19,721 nucleotides of DNA from Thermoplasmata archaeon (GCA_021811525.1 JAJZOK010000105.1:1-19721); one strand, 5' to 3'. Counted from the stretch's first letter, positions 13,660 through 19,721 are shown. Numbers and translations: made by a program. The notes: generated by a model from the letters alone, not told the origin.

Positions 13660-14602
13660 CCCGATTATAGACCTGAAGCCAAAACTCTCTGACTTCAGGA
13701 CTGAGGTCCTTCAGGGCCTTTTGAAGGATCCCAAGGAAACAGACCCAAAGTTCCTCTACGATGAAAGGGGATCAAGCCTTTTTGACAGGATAACTGGACT
13801 GGAAGAATACTACCCGACCCGGTCTGAAATAGAGATACTTGAGAAGCAGGGGCCGGGCATCGCAGATTACATAGGTGAAATGTCCACAATTATAGAGCTT
13901 GGGGGCGGCAACGGGTCCAAAGGTGCAATCCTACTGAGATCAGTGAAGTCCCCTGTGGAATACATACTTGTGGATATTTCCAGGGAAGCCCTTGGGCTTG
14001 CAGTGAAGAACATTTCCTCAGCATACCCTGAACTGGAGGTAAAGGGAGTCTGCGCAGACTACACCAATTACGATGTTATGGCCGGACTGGGAATAAAGGG
14101 AAGGAAGAGCATAGTCTTCCTGGGATCGACCATCGGTAATATGGAGCCGGAGGAAGCATCACAATTCATTGGCAACTGCAGGAAGGTAATGTCACACGGG
14201 GATACCCTGACCATCGGTGTTGACCTGAAGAAGGACATCGGAAAGCTTGAGCGTGCATACAACGATTCAAGCGGCATTACAGCCGAGTTCAATGAAAACC
14301 TCATTGAAAGGATAAACCGCACCTTCGGATGCAGTATTGACAGGTCTGCATTCCGCCACCAAGCCTTTTACAACAAGAAGAAGGGAAGGATTGAGATGCA
14401 TCTGGAAAGCACAAAGGACCAGATCATATCACTTGACGGCGTGTCCGTTAATTTCCGGAAAGGGGAGACCATACACACTGAAAACTCATACAAGTATTCC
14501 CTTGACGATTTCAGGACAAAACTGGAAGAGGCCGGCCTGGAAAGTGTAGTATGCTGGACTGACTCAGGCTCCAATTTTGCACTTTTTTCAGCTAAGGCAT
14601 GA
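13640..14602 (+). CDS. egtD: Histidine N-alpha-methyltransferase EgtD
   Basis: SAM-dependent trimethylation of histidine to hercynine, the first step of ergothioneine synthesis. At 320 residues it matches family length. It shows LYDERGSSLFDRIT (about 39-52), EYYPTR (56-61), the SAM loop ELGGGNGSK (86-94), FLGSTIGN ending in N167, AYND (206-209), and ENSYKYS with E281 and S283. These correspond to the residues that bind the histidine substrate in mycobacterial EgtD, so specificity for histidine is well supported. The ATG at 13640 lies inside egtB. An ATG at 13649 has AAGGGATG at SD distance and may be the true start. The overlap implies co-translation with egtB. No EgtC- or EgtE-type gene is adjacent. 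Confidence 0.94.
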   Translation: MKLMGTNPIIDLKPKLSDFRTEVLQGLLKDPKETDPKFLYDERGSSLFDRITGLEEYYPTRSEIEILEKQGPGIADYIGEMSTIIELGGGNGSKGAILLRSVKSPVEYILVDISREALGLAVKNISSAYPELEVKGVCADYTNYDVMAGLGIKGRKSIVFLGSTIGNMEPEEASQFIGNCRKVMSHGDTLTIGVDLKKDIGKLERAYNDSSGITAEFNENLIERINRTFGCSIDRSAFRHQAFYNKKKGRIEMHLESTKDQIISLDGVSVNFRKGETIHTENSYKYSLDDFRTKLEEAGLESVVCWTDSGSNFALFSAKA

Positions 14603-14604
14603 GG

Positions 14605-14615
14605 TTTTTGATTTT
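14605..14615 (+). terminator. T-rich tract after egtD, possible archaeal terminator
   Basis: TTTTTGATTTT begins 3 bp after the egtD TGA. Archaeal termination often needs only oligo-T. Nudix has its own promoter just beyond, consistent with a transcript end here. Confidence 0.35.
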
Positions 14616-14629
14616 CCTCCTGCACAAAT

Positions 14630-14638
14630 GTTAAAATG
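14630..14638 (+). promoter_or_regulatory. TATA-like box of the Nudix gene
   Basis: GTTAAAATG is centred about 26 bp before the ATG at 14659, which favours that leaderless start over the in-frame ATG at 14647. Confidence 0.45.
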
Positions 14639-14658
14639 AATTCTGCATGGAAGATTGC

Positions 14659-15141
14659 ATGAAGGAAGAGGTCAGCAGCGGAATAGTGGTTTTTCAGGAA
14701 GAGAAAGGCACAAGGAAATACCTGCTTCTGAACAGGAGAGAAGGTTTCCTGGATTTTCCCAAGGGACACATAGAGGCGGGAGAATCAGAAGAGATAGCTG
14801 CTGAGAGGGAGACCCTGGAGGAAACGGGATTAACCGTAAAGCCTATCCACGGTTTCAGGAAAGAATCAGAATACTGGTTCCGTGCACCTCCCAGAACCTC
14901 AGATGACAGGTCACTGTCCTATTCGCAGTATGCAAAGAAACGTGGAAGCGGCGAACTCATACACAAGAGGCTTGTTATGTTTCTTGGCAGGGCACTGGAA
15001 AACCAATCTCCCAAAGTATCCATTGAACACACTGGATTCCAGTGGCTGGATTATGAGCAGTGCATGTCAAAATTAAGATACGACAACCAGAGAGAACTCC
15101 TTGAAGAAGCAAACAAATTTCTCTCTGAAGCTGGCAGTTGA
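14659..15141 (+). CDS. Nudix hydrolase, probably Ap4A-type
   Basis: Hydrolyses nucleoside diphosphates linked to another moiety. The 160-residue protein carries a perfect 23-residue Nudix box from G36 to L58 (GHIEAGE-x7-RETLEETGL). The preceding LDFPKGH resembles bis(5'-nucleosyl)-tetraphosphatases, which often have LPKGH here, and the loop with EYWFRAP also fits that subfamily. The exact substrate is unproven; RNA 5'-end or other dinucleotide substrates are possible. The ATG at 14659 (MKEEVSSGIVVF) matches typical Nudix starts and lies about 26 bp from a TATA-like box; the ATG at 14647 would add four residues. It converges on wtpC, with 8 bp between stops. Confidence 0.92.
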   Translation: MKEEVSSGIVVFQEEKGTRKYLLLNRREGFLDFPKGHIEAGESEEIAAERETLEETGLTVKPIHGFRKESEYWFRAPPRTSDDRSLSYSQYAKKRGSGELIHKRLVMFLGRALENQSPKVSIEHTGFQWLDYEQCMSKLRYDNQRELLEEANKFLSEAGS

Positions 15142-15149
15142 AAAGTGTT

Positions 15150-15743
15150 TCAGAATGCCCGCTGCATAATGCCATTGGCAATGCTGTATGAATGATCTGC
15201 CCTGATATCCGGCAGTGAGTGGGCGACCAGTATCACGTCCGCCTTCAGTGAAGTGGATAGTTTCCTTATTTCATCCATGACACCAAATGGATCACTGAGG
15301 CTAGAGAGGGCCTCATCAATGAGAACTGCTTCTGGCCTCCTGTAAAAGGCGGTTGCAAGTGAAACGCGAATTTTCTGGCCCATGCTCAGGTTCCCTACCT
15401 TTCCATAGAAATCTATCCCGAAACTCTCCTTCAGTTCACTGATCCTTCCGGGATCCCCATCAGGCTTTCCAGGAAAGGCAATATGCCTGTCAACTGAGAG
15501 GTTGCCAATGAATGAACCTGGTGAAATATGCACTATTCCACGCTTCTGCACTTCAACTTCTGTAATATCCCTTCCATTGATACTTATGATGCCCGACTGG
15601 AGCGGGATGAATCCTGCCAGCGCATTGAGGAATGTGGATTTCCCCGCACCGTTCTCACCCGACAGGAGGGTGATCCCTTCATCATGGAAACGTGCACTGA
15701 GCTGGAATTCTCCCTGCAGTAGCTTAAACTCTGCCTCAATCAT
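15150..15743 (-). CDS. wtpC: ABC transporter ATPase, tungstate/molybdate type
   Basis: ATP-hydrolysing subunit of the oxyanion importer encoded with the two upstream genes. The 197-residue protein is just the ABC domain and lacks the C-terminal regulatory extension that many ModC/WtpC proteins have. Visible are Walker A GENGAGKST (29-37), signature LSMGQ (119-123), Walker B AVLIDEA with E144, and the switch H175 in VAHS. The Q-loop region reads IVHISPGS, so the usual glutamine appears to be serine at about 74. Its ATG directly follows the wtpB stop (TAGATG), indicating translational coupling. The assignment as tungstate/molybdate rests on the operon rather than on this subunit. Confidence 0.88.
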   Translation of the reverse strand: MIEAEFKLLQGEFQLSARFHDEGITLLSGENGAGKSTFLNALAGFIPLQSGIISINGRDITEVEVQKRGIVHISPGSFIGNLSVDRHIAFPGKPDGDPGRISELKESFGIDFYGKVGNLSMGQKIRVSLATAFYRRPEAVLIDEALSSLSDPFGVMDEIRKLSTSLKADVILVAHSLPDIRADHSYSIANGIMQRAF

Positions 15744-16565
15744 CTAGTGCTTCCTCCCCGGAGATCCCCTTCTCCTGTTCCTGTAGCCCAGGTTCCCTCC
15801 CCCCACAAACCTTATTGCGATGACTATGGCAAGGGAGAACAGTATCATGAGGGCAGAGGAAGTCACTGCTACACCTGGGCCAAGATATCCGTAAGACTGG
15901 TAAATTTCTACAGAAACAGCCTGGGCACCATTGAAAGGGTAGGTGAGAACATAATTGGCTATGATGGCCACTGATCCGTACTCGCTCATAGCCCTGCTCA
16001 TGGCTGTCAGGCTGGAGGATATGATTTCCCGGGAAGCCCCGGGAACCAGTACTGAATAGAGCACCCTCATGCGGGTTGCCCCGAGAGTCATGGCAAAATT
16101 TTCAGGTTCAACCGGGGATGAAGCGAATACTGACTGCGCTGATCTCAGGTAAATGGGCATGGCAACAAAACTCAGGGCAAGGACAAGGCCCTGAAGCGTA
16201 TTGAAAAGCCCGAACCCTATGGAAGTCAGGAACCTTCCAAACGGAGTCAGCGGGCTTCCAATGAATAGAAAGGCAATTCCCACAATGGGATGGGGAATGG
16301 AGGCGGGAAGGTCTGAAACTGCCTCCCAGACAGCATGCGACTTCCGGGACAGTTCAAATGCAAGGGGAGTGAACACCAGAAATATGATGAATGCAGCGAG
16401 TGCTGAGGAAACAATGGTTACCGCGATGGACACAAACACCGTGCCGCTCAGGCCCATGGCGGAGTGGAATACAACAAATCCGTAGTAGAGGATGAAGATG
16501 ATGGGGACTGCAGCGATGGCAACTGAAATCAGCGAAATTGCCCATACCCAGTCCCTTCCTCTCAT
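15744..16565 (-). CDS. wtpB: ABC transporter permease, tungstate/molybdate type
   Basis: Membrane subunit of the oxyanion importer. The 273 residues contain about six hydrophobic segments (roughly 9-31, 43-66, 92-108, 120-140, 180-206 and 232-252). The cytoplasmic EAA loop at about 155-176 (ENFAMTLGATRMRVLYSVLVP, with G162) docks the ATPase. PASIPHPIVGIA (about 87-98) is typical of ModB/WtpB/CysT-type permeases. The basic C-terminus (YRNRRRGSPGRKH) follows the positive-inside rule. It lies 18 bp downstream of wtpA and abuts wtpC without a gap, forming a three-gene operon. Confidence 0.92.
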   Translation of the reverse strand: MRGRDWVWAISLISVAIAAVPIIFILYYGFVVFHSAMGLSGTVFVSIAVTIVSSALAAFIIFLVFTPLAFELSRKSHAVWEAVSDLPASIPHPIVGIAFLFIGSPLTPFGRFLTSIGFGLFNTLQGLVLALSFVAMPIYLRSAQSVFASSPVEPENFAMTLGATRMRVLYSVLVPGASREIISSSLTAMSRAMSEYGSVAIIANYVLTYPFNGAQAVSVEIYQSYGYLGPGVAVTSSALMILFSLAIVIAIRFVGGGNLGYRNRRRGSPGRKH

Positions 16566-16583
16566 TTAGTGCGCCCCTGGGAA

Positions 16584-17612
16584 CTATATGGCTCCAGCTG
16601 AAGTAATTTTTCCCTGGTTGAGCAGATCTGATATCGGCGACGGTACCACAGTATCATTGAAAAGGAGCGGCTTAGCAATAGGGACAAGCCCGAATGAAGC
16701 CATTTCGCTGTTGTGCATTACGACAAAGACTGAGAAATTCAGCGAAGCAGCGGTGTCAGCGCCATTTCCTGCAAGGCTTGTGACCAGAAGCATGATAGGG
16801 GACCCATATGCAGGGCCGGTTGCTGTGCTGTATGAGAAACCTGAGTAGAAACTCTCCATTGATGCATTACCAAAATTGGTGTAATTTGAAAGTTCAATGT
16901 AGGGAAGCCTGTCAGAAACCGCCACAGACTTGTAGATGAAGAGGAACTGTATATTTCCCGTTGTCAGGGGGGTTACTAGTTCTGCAGCGCTCGTGCTGTT
17001 GGAGACTCCGCCATTTGCGACGATCCTGGACGTAAATATTGTTTCATTTCCAGCGTATAGTTTCCCTGCGATCTCCAGGGAAATCCAGCCCCTTAGGCCG
17101 GCAGGATCGCTGCTTGGGTTGGAAATTCCCACTTTTACCTTTCCGGAAGTGAGGTTGTCATAGGCTGCAGAATAGTTCTGTGTGCTGTTGGTCTTGAGGG
17201 CTGAGCCGAACTCAGCCACAATGCTGTTCACCAGTGCAGCCTGGGTTGAATTGGAGTATGCCAGCACCAGCTGATCTGAGGCAAAGGCCATAGCCCAACC
17301 TGAGTACCTCGAACCCAGATATGACTGGCTATAGGAGCTCTTAGCCACTGACACGAAGGCATTGGCAGGATCGCCCTGGCTGATCTCGCGGGCATCAGCG
17401 AACGACCCTCCACCTTTGGCATTGAGGACGCTGAAACCTGACTCATTATGGTACGCGGAAAGGAGGTAGTTTGCCTCAGCTACATATGCATCAGCGGAGT
17501 ATACGATCAAGGGAGTTGCCATACCGGATGTGTAATGGCTGTAACCTGCGTAAGCTGCAATTCCCACAACTACTATGGCAGCAATCACCGCCCCGGCCTG
17601 CTTTCCCCTCAT
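16584..17612 (-). CDS. wtpA: Tungstate/molybdate-binding protein, membrane-anchored and sequon-rich
   Basis: Extracellular oxyanion receptor of the importer. The 342-residue protein has an N-terminal hydrophobic helix (about 6-24) with no lipobox cysteine, so it is probably held as a membrane anchor. The WtpA-type signature VGISNPSSDPAG (161-171) includes D169, and E211 in the following AAELVTPLTTGNIQFLFIYKS region matches the second carboxylate position expected in WtpA for octahedral tungstate binding (assignment by motif). About eleven N-x-S/T sequons are spread over the chain, consistent with an N-glycosylated surface protein. The ATG at 17612 is 27 bp from a strong CTTTTATAT box, so the message is leaderless. 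It diverges from the Tfx gene. Tungstate versus molybdate preference cannot be decided. Confidence 0.9.
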   Translation of the reverse strand: MRGKQAGAVIAAIVVVGIAAYAGYSHYTSGMATPLIVYSADAYVAEANYLLSAYHNESGFSVLNAKGGGSFADAREISQGDPANAFVSVAKSSYSQSYLGSRYSGWAMAFASDQLVLAYSNSTQAALVNSIVAEFGSALKTNSTQNYSAAYDNLTSGKVKVGISNPSSDPAGLRGWISLEIAGKLYAGNETIFTSRIVANGGVSNSTSAAELVTPLTTGNIQFLFIYKSVAVSDRLPYIELSNYTNFGNASMESFYSGFSYSTATGPAYGSPIMLLVTSLAGNGADTAASLNFSVFVVMHNSEMASFGLVPIAKPLLFNDTVVPSPISDLLNQGKITSAGAI

Positions 17613-17634
17613 GCCCTGCCTATTGAAATACGAG

Positions 17635-17643
17635 ATATAAAAG
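17635..17643 (-). promoter_or_regulatory. Strong TATA box of the wtpABC operon
   Basis: The minus strand reads CTTTTATAT, near the archaeal consensus, centred 27 bp before the wtpA ATG. The transcript is predicted to be leaderless. Confidence 0.65.
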
Positions 17644-17646
17644 ATT

Positions 17647-17670
17647 GTTTAAATCAATGCAAATGTAAAC
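17647..17670. promoter_or_regulatory. Inverted repeat between the wtpA and tfx promoters, candidate operator
   Basis: Arms GTTTAAAT (17647-17654) and ATGTAAAC (17663-17670) match at 7 of 8 positions around an 8-bp spacer. The dyad lies exactly between the TATA box of wtpA and the AT-rich box of tfx, where one bound protein could control both promoters. Tfx itself is the obvious candidate (inference). Confidence 0.45.
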
Positions 17671-17680
17671 ATTATTATTT
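17671..17680 (+). promoter_or_regulatory. TATA-like box of tfx
   Basis: ATTATTATTT is centred about 27 bp before the ATG at 17702, the leaderless spacing. It is less consensus-like than the wtpA box, suggesting a weaker promoter. Confidence 0.4.
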
Positions 17681-17701
17681 TGCAGAATGTTATGATTCAT
17701 C

Positions 17702-18127
17702 ATGCCCCAAGATGAGAATTTACCCAGGAACCTCTTCCTGTCATCCAGGCAGATCCAGATCATGAAACTGAGGCAGGAGGGTTATTCCACTGAAGGAATC
17801 GCAAAGGAAATCGGCACTACGAGGCAGAACGTCTCAATCCTGGAGAAGAGGGGACACAGGAACCTGGAAAAGGCCATCAGGACCCTCAACGCAGTAAGGG
17901 AACTGAAACTGTCACATGAGGTGCACATTGAAGGCAACATCCATGTCCTGGATGCAGTGAAGGAGATAATCGATCGGGCCGACAAGATGAACATTAGGCT
18001 AAACGACAACCTCATTGGCCTCATGACGCGACTCAAGATGGCCGTGGAAGGGGACCTGAAGAACGGCATAATCCAGAAAGCAATGGATATCCTGATCTTT
18101 CAGGACGGAAGCGTCCAGTTCACCTGA
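17702..18127 (+). CDS. tfx: Tfx-family DNA-binding regulator
   Basis: A 141-residue protein with an N-terminal helix-turn-helix (about 12-57: FLSSRQIQIMKLRQEGYSTEGIAKEIGTTRQNVSILEKRG), the signature of the archaeal Tfx family. An acidic C-terminal domain follows (about 72-141; EVHIEGNIHVLDAVKEII), thought to be the effector part. Tfx of Methanothermobacter binds at the molybdenum formylmethanofuran dehydrogenase (fmdECB) operon, whose expression depends on molybdate. Here the gene diverges from wtpABC over a shared 89-bp region with an inverted repeat, which supports a role as a molybdate/tungstate-linked regulator of the importer (inference). It overlaps the convergent MFS gene by 8 bp. The ATG at 17702 fits the nearby TATA-like box. 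Confidence 0.92.
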   Translation: MPQDENLPRNLFLSSRQIQIMKLRQEGYSTEGIAKEIGTTRQNVSILEKRGHRNLEKAIRTLNAVRELKLSHEVHIEGNIHVLDAVKEIIDRADKMNIRLNDNLIGLMTRLKMAVEGDLKNGIIQKAMDILIFQDGSVQFT

Positions 18128-19385
18128 ACCTTATTGTACCGCCAGAAGGGCTCCCTGGAGGCTTTAGCCTGAACAGCAGGGAATAAAGCTGGAGAGGCGC
18201 CCTGCCTCTCACATCGGGCTCCTTCAGCCTCAGGAACAACAGGGACGAGAGGAACCTTCCGGCAAACACTATCAAATAGCCATAAAACAGGGCCTCATAA
18301 AGTGGAAGCCCGGTCATAAGGTAGGAAAGCAGGTATCCCCCTGTCAGTGCCCCTGCAAGATACATAAGGCCGTTGAAACCGTTTATTATGGAAAGGTATT
18401 CTGCCCTCTGCTTCTCCGGTACAATGTCAAGCACATATGAATTCATGACAATGTTCTGTATGCCTCCAATGACGCCGCTGTATATCTCAAGCAAGACGAA
18501 GGCAGGAAAGGTTCTTGAGAATGCATAGAAGAGTGGTATCCCGCTGAGCAGAACCCTGTTCAGGAAAATGAGGGGAGGCCTCTGGATCCTGTCAGTGACC
18601 CTTCCAAGGATAAACTGTATTACGATGGTTGACCCAATGGAGGCTATTGTAAGAAATGCAACATCCGTAAGGGTAAATTTCATCACCAGGACCATGGTGA
18701 TTGGAAACATAGGCCAGGCCATTGACCAGAAGTATCCCTGGGTATTCATGGCAATCAGGTAGTTGAAGAAAAGGCGCTCTTTCCTGAGGTTCTTCAGTGT
18801 CTTCAGTATGCTTCCCACGACCTTTGTGGAATGCCTTGTCTCCTTTATCCTTCCCATCAGGAAGGCACTTATGGCATAGGATCCAGCTGCGGCAAAGAAT
18901 GCGATCGTAATGTCAGAATTAACCTGGCCGCTGAAGAAGAAGGTCATCACAAGCAGCGATACAAGGGTTCCAATTGAACTCAGGTTGTTGATGATAGCAA
19001 GGAAGCGCCCCCTCACGTTGGACTCGGTCTCATCTGCGATCAGGGAAAACCAGTTCACCGTTATCATGGCAGCGAAGAAGGACACGAGCCCGTACACCAG
19101 GATAAGCTCCAATGGCGTGTCCACTATGCCGAGGAAATACCAGAGCAATGCAAGAATTATGCTCCCCGCTACAAGAAACGGCCTCCTTTGGCCAACCTTG
19201 TCGCTAATCCTCCCCCAGAGGATCTGGCCACCATTTCCCAGGGCATTTGCGGTGGACTGTAGCCATCCCATTTCAATGGCAGTTGCACCCAGGTAAACAC
19301 CGTAAACTCCAACAAATGATGAGGCGGCAGTGGCGCCAACCGCAATGACAATGGATCTGATCGCGAGAATAGTCTTGTTAAGCAT
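18120..19385 (-). CDS. MFS transporter
   Basis: A 421-residue polytopic membrane protein with about twelve hydrophobic segments. MFS motif A is present between the second and third helices (GRISDKVGQRR, 58-68), and a related GRVTDRIQRP recurs in the second half, as expected from the internal MFS duplication. A charged central loop (RIKETRHSTKV...LKNLRKERL) joins the halves. The substrate is unknown. The C-terminal tail is Pro/Gly-rich (KPPGSPSGG) and overlaps the end of tfx. The ATG at 19385 lies about 39 bp from an ATTTATTTAA box, giving a leader of about 13 nt with no ribosome binding site. Two direct repeats sit between box and start. The protein is distinct from the MFS protein at 10283. 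Confidence 0.9.
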   Translation of the reverse strand: MLNKTILAIRSIVIAVGATAASSFVGVYGVYLGATAIEMGWLQSTANALGNGGQILWGRISDKVGQRRPFLVAGSIILALLWYFLGIVDTPLELILVYGLVSFFAAMITVNWFSLIADETESNVRGRFLAIINNLSSIGTLVSLLVMTFFFSGQVNSDITIAFFAAAGSYAISAFLMGRIKETRHSTKVVGSILKTLKNLRKERLFFNYLIAMNTQGYFWSMAWPMFPITMVLVMKFTLTDVAFLTIASIGSTIVIQFILGRVTDRIQRPPLIFLNRVLLSGIPLFYAFSRTFPAFVLLEIYSGVIGGIQNIVMNSYVLDIVPEKQRAEYLSIINGFNGLMYLAGALTGGYLLSYLMTGLPLYEALFYGYLIVFAGRFLSSLLFLRLKEPDVRGRAPLQLYSLLFRLKPPGSPSGGTIRFR

Positions 19386-19403
19386 AATTGCCAGGTCTGA
19401 ATT

Positions 19404-19429
19404 TTCCAGTTCATTCCAGTTAAATAAAT
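19404..19429 (-). promoter_or_regulatory. MFS promoter with two direct repeats 10 bp apart
   Basis: The minus strand holds the TATA-like ATTTATTTAA (19420-19429) followed by two copies of AACTGGAA (19414-19421 and 19404-19411) exactly one helical turn apart, between the TATA box and the predicted transcript start. The position suits a repressor-type operator; function is inferred. Confidence 0.45.
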
Positions 19430-19457
19430 GAAACTTTGTAATTCTGCAAACAACACG

Positions 19458-19465
19458 CTTTTAAG
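19458..19465 (+). promoter_or_regulatory. TATA box of the truncated epimerase-like gene
   Basis: CTTTTAAG is centred about 26 bp before the ATG at 19487, a clean leaderless layout. The promoter therefore appears intact although the gene behind it is short. Confidence 0.5.
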
Positions 19466-19486
19466 GCAAATTGGAAATACATATCC

Positions 19487-19588
19487 ATGAAGGCGCTTGT
19501 GCTGGGCGGGACAGGATTCATAGGCAGAAGGCTGGTGGGAAACCTCCTCTCTGGAGAAAACGAGGTAACCGTTCTCAAAACATTATGA
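19487..19588 (+). pseudogene. Truncated NAD-dependent epimerase-like gene
   Basis: The ATG at 19487 opens MKALVLGGTGFIGRRLVGNL, a textbook start of an NAD(P)-binding extended SDR, with GGTGFIG at 7-13. After EVTVLKTL the frame ends at TGA 19586-19588, leaving only 33 residues of a protein normally near 300. Neither of the other plus-strand frames continues with epimerase-like sequence, so a simple single-base frameshift does not explain it; deletion or rearrangement is more likely. The promoter is intact, so a short peptide could still be made. It is unlike the intact epimerase at 7737-8687 in detail. The window ends 133 bp later, which limits certainty. Confidence 0.55.
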
Positions 19589-19721
19589 AATGTTATGCAA
19601 TGTCTCGTTCGGAACGTATGCCATCTCAGTCCTTCCTGTTCCAGGAGCATCAGGCATGCTCCTGGTGTACAGGTATTCATCCATCATGGATGGCAAAGAG
19701 GATCCCGCACTCACGGGGAAC
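19583..19721 (-). CDS. Possible 3' end of a convergent gene (weak)
   Basis: The minus strand has an open frame from the window edge to TAA at 19583-19585. It ends DEYLYTRSMPDAPGTG followed by RTEMAYVPNETLHNIS, and codon use (AGG, ACA, GGA) is like its neighbours. If real, it is the tail of a gene beginning beyond the window, converging on the truncated epimerase-like gene. The plus frame starting at about 19572 is also open to the edge, so the coding strand is uncertain. I recognise no family. Confidence 0.3.
   Translation of the reverse strand, partial: FPVSAGSSLPSMMDEYLYTRSMPDAPGTGRTEMAYVPNETLHNIS
19641..19665. repeat. Perfect 9-bp inverted repeat with 7-bp loop
   Basis: CCAGGAGCA (19641-19649) and TGCTCCTGG (19657-19665) are perfectly complementary. 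The repeat lies 52 bp after the stop of the truncated epimerase-like gene and inside the possible convergent coding frame. It could be an RNA hairpin, a coding coincidence or a recombination-associated repeat. Confidence 0.45.

Noticed and set aside
19571..19721. Single-base frameshift restoring the epimerase reading frame
   Set aside because: The shifted frame stays open but reads YEMLCNVSFGTYAISVLP, with no resemblance to the expected continuation of an epimerase.
1..19721. tRNA, rRNA, CRISPR array or full insertion sequence
   Set aside because: Gaps between genes are mostly below 125 bp; none showed a cloverleaf, regular spaced repeats or a transposase frame by eye.

Overview
The window looks like an archaeal chromosome segment, most likely from the order Thermoplasmatales (relatives of Thermoplasma, Ferroplasma, Cuniculiplasma). 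This is inferred from gene content: a short archaeal-type PRPP synthetase next to KptA, a Tfx-family regulator, a WtpABC-type oxyanion transporter, and no sign of cell-wall genes. Many start codons lie about 25-30 bp downstream of a TATA-like box, implying leaderless mRNAs. AGG and ATA codons are abundant. I cannot name the species. Coding density is very high, with many neighbours overlapping or only a few bases apart. No gene-free stretch exceeds 300 bases, and I saw no tRNA, rRNA, CRISPR array or complete insertion sequence.

Left part (1-4800): the 3' end of an unknown gene meets a minus-strand pair, prs then kptA. Divergent from prs is ilvE, then a small membrane protein and a flavin reductase-like protein preceded by a 26-codon upstream ORF. 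A minus-strand orphan of unknown function shares a bidirectional promoter with an S9-family peptidase.

Centre (4800-12260): the S9 peptidase runs convergently into a minus-strand pair, an NAD-dependent sugar epimerase followed by a class I/II aminotransferase. Then comes a set of small proteins: a two-TM protein, a winged-helix regulator and a SHOCT-domain protein. A divergent small membrane protein follows across a promoter region with two adjacent palindromes. Next are an MFS transporter and a double-module Lrp/AsnC-like regulator.

Right part (12260-19721): divergent from the Lrp-like regulator is an overlapping egtB-egtD pair, which encodes the first two committed steps of ergothioneine synthesis. 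A Nudix hydrolase follows. Convergent to it is a minus-strand wtpA-wtpB-wtpC operon for tungstate/molybdate import. A Tfx regulator is divergent from wtpA across an 89-bp promoter region holding an inverted repeat. This suggests a metal-oxyanion regulatory unit. A second MFS transporter follows, and the window ends with an epimerase-like gene that keeps its promoter and Rossmann start but stops after 33 codons.

The most noteworthy systems are the archaeal ergothioneine operon with its adjacent double Lrp regulator and the Tfx-wtpABC pairing. The divergent KptA and several palindromes placed just upstream of, or between, core promoters also deserve attention.
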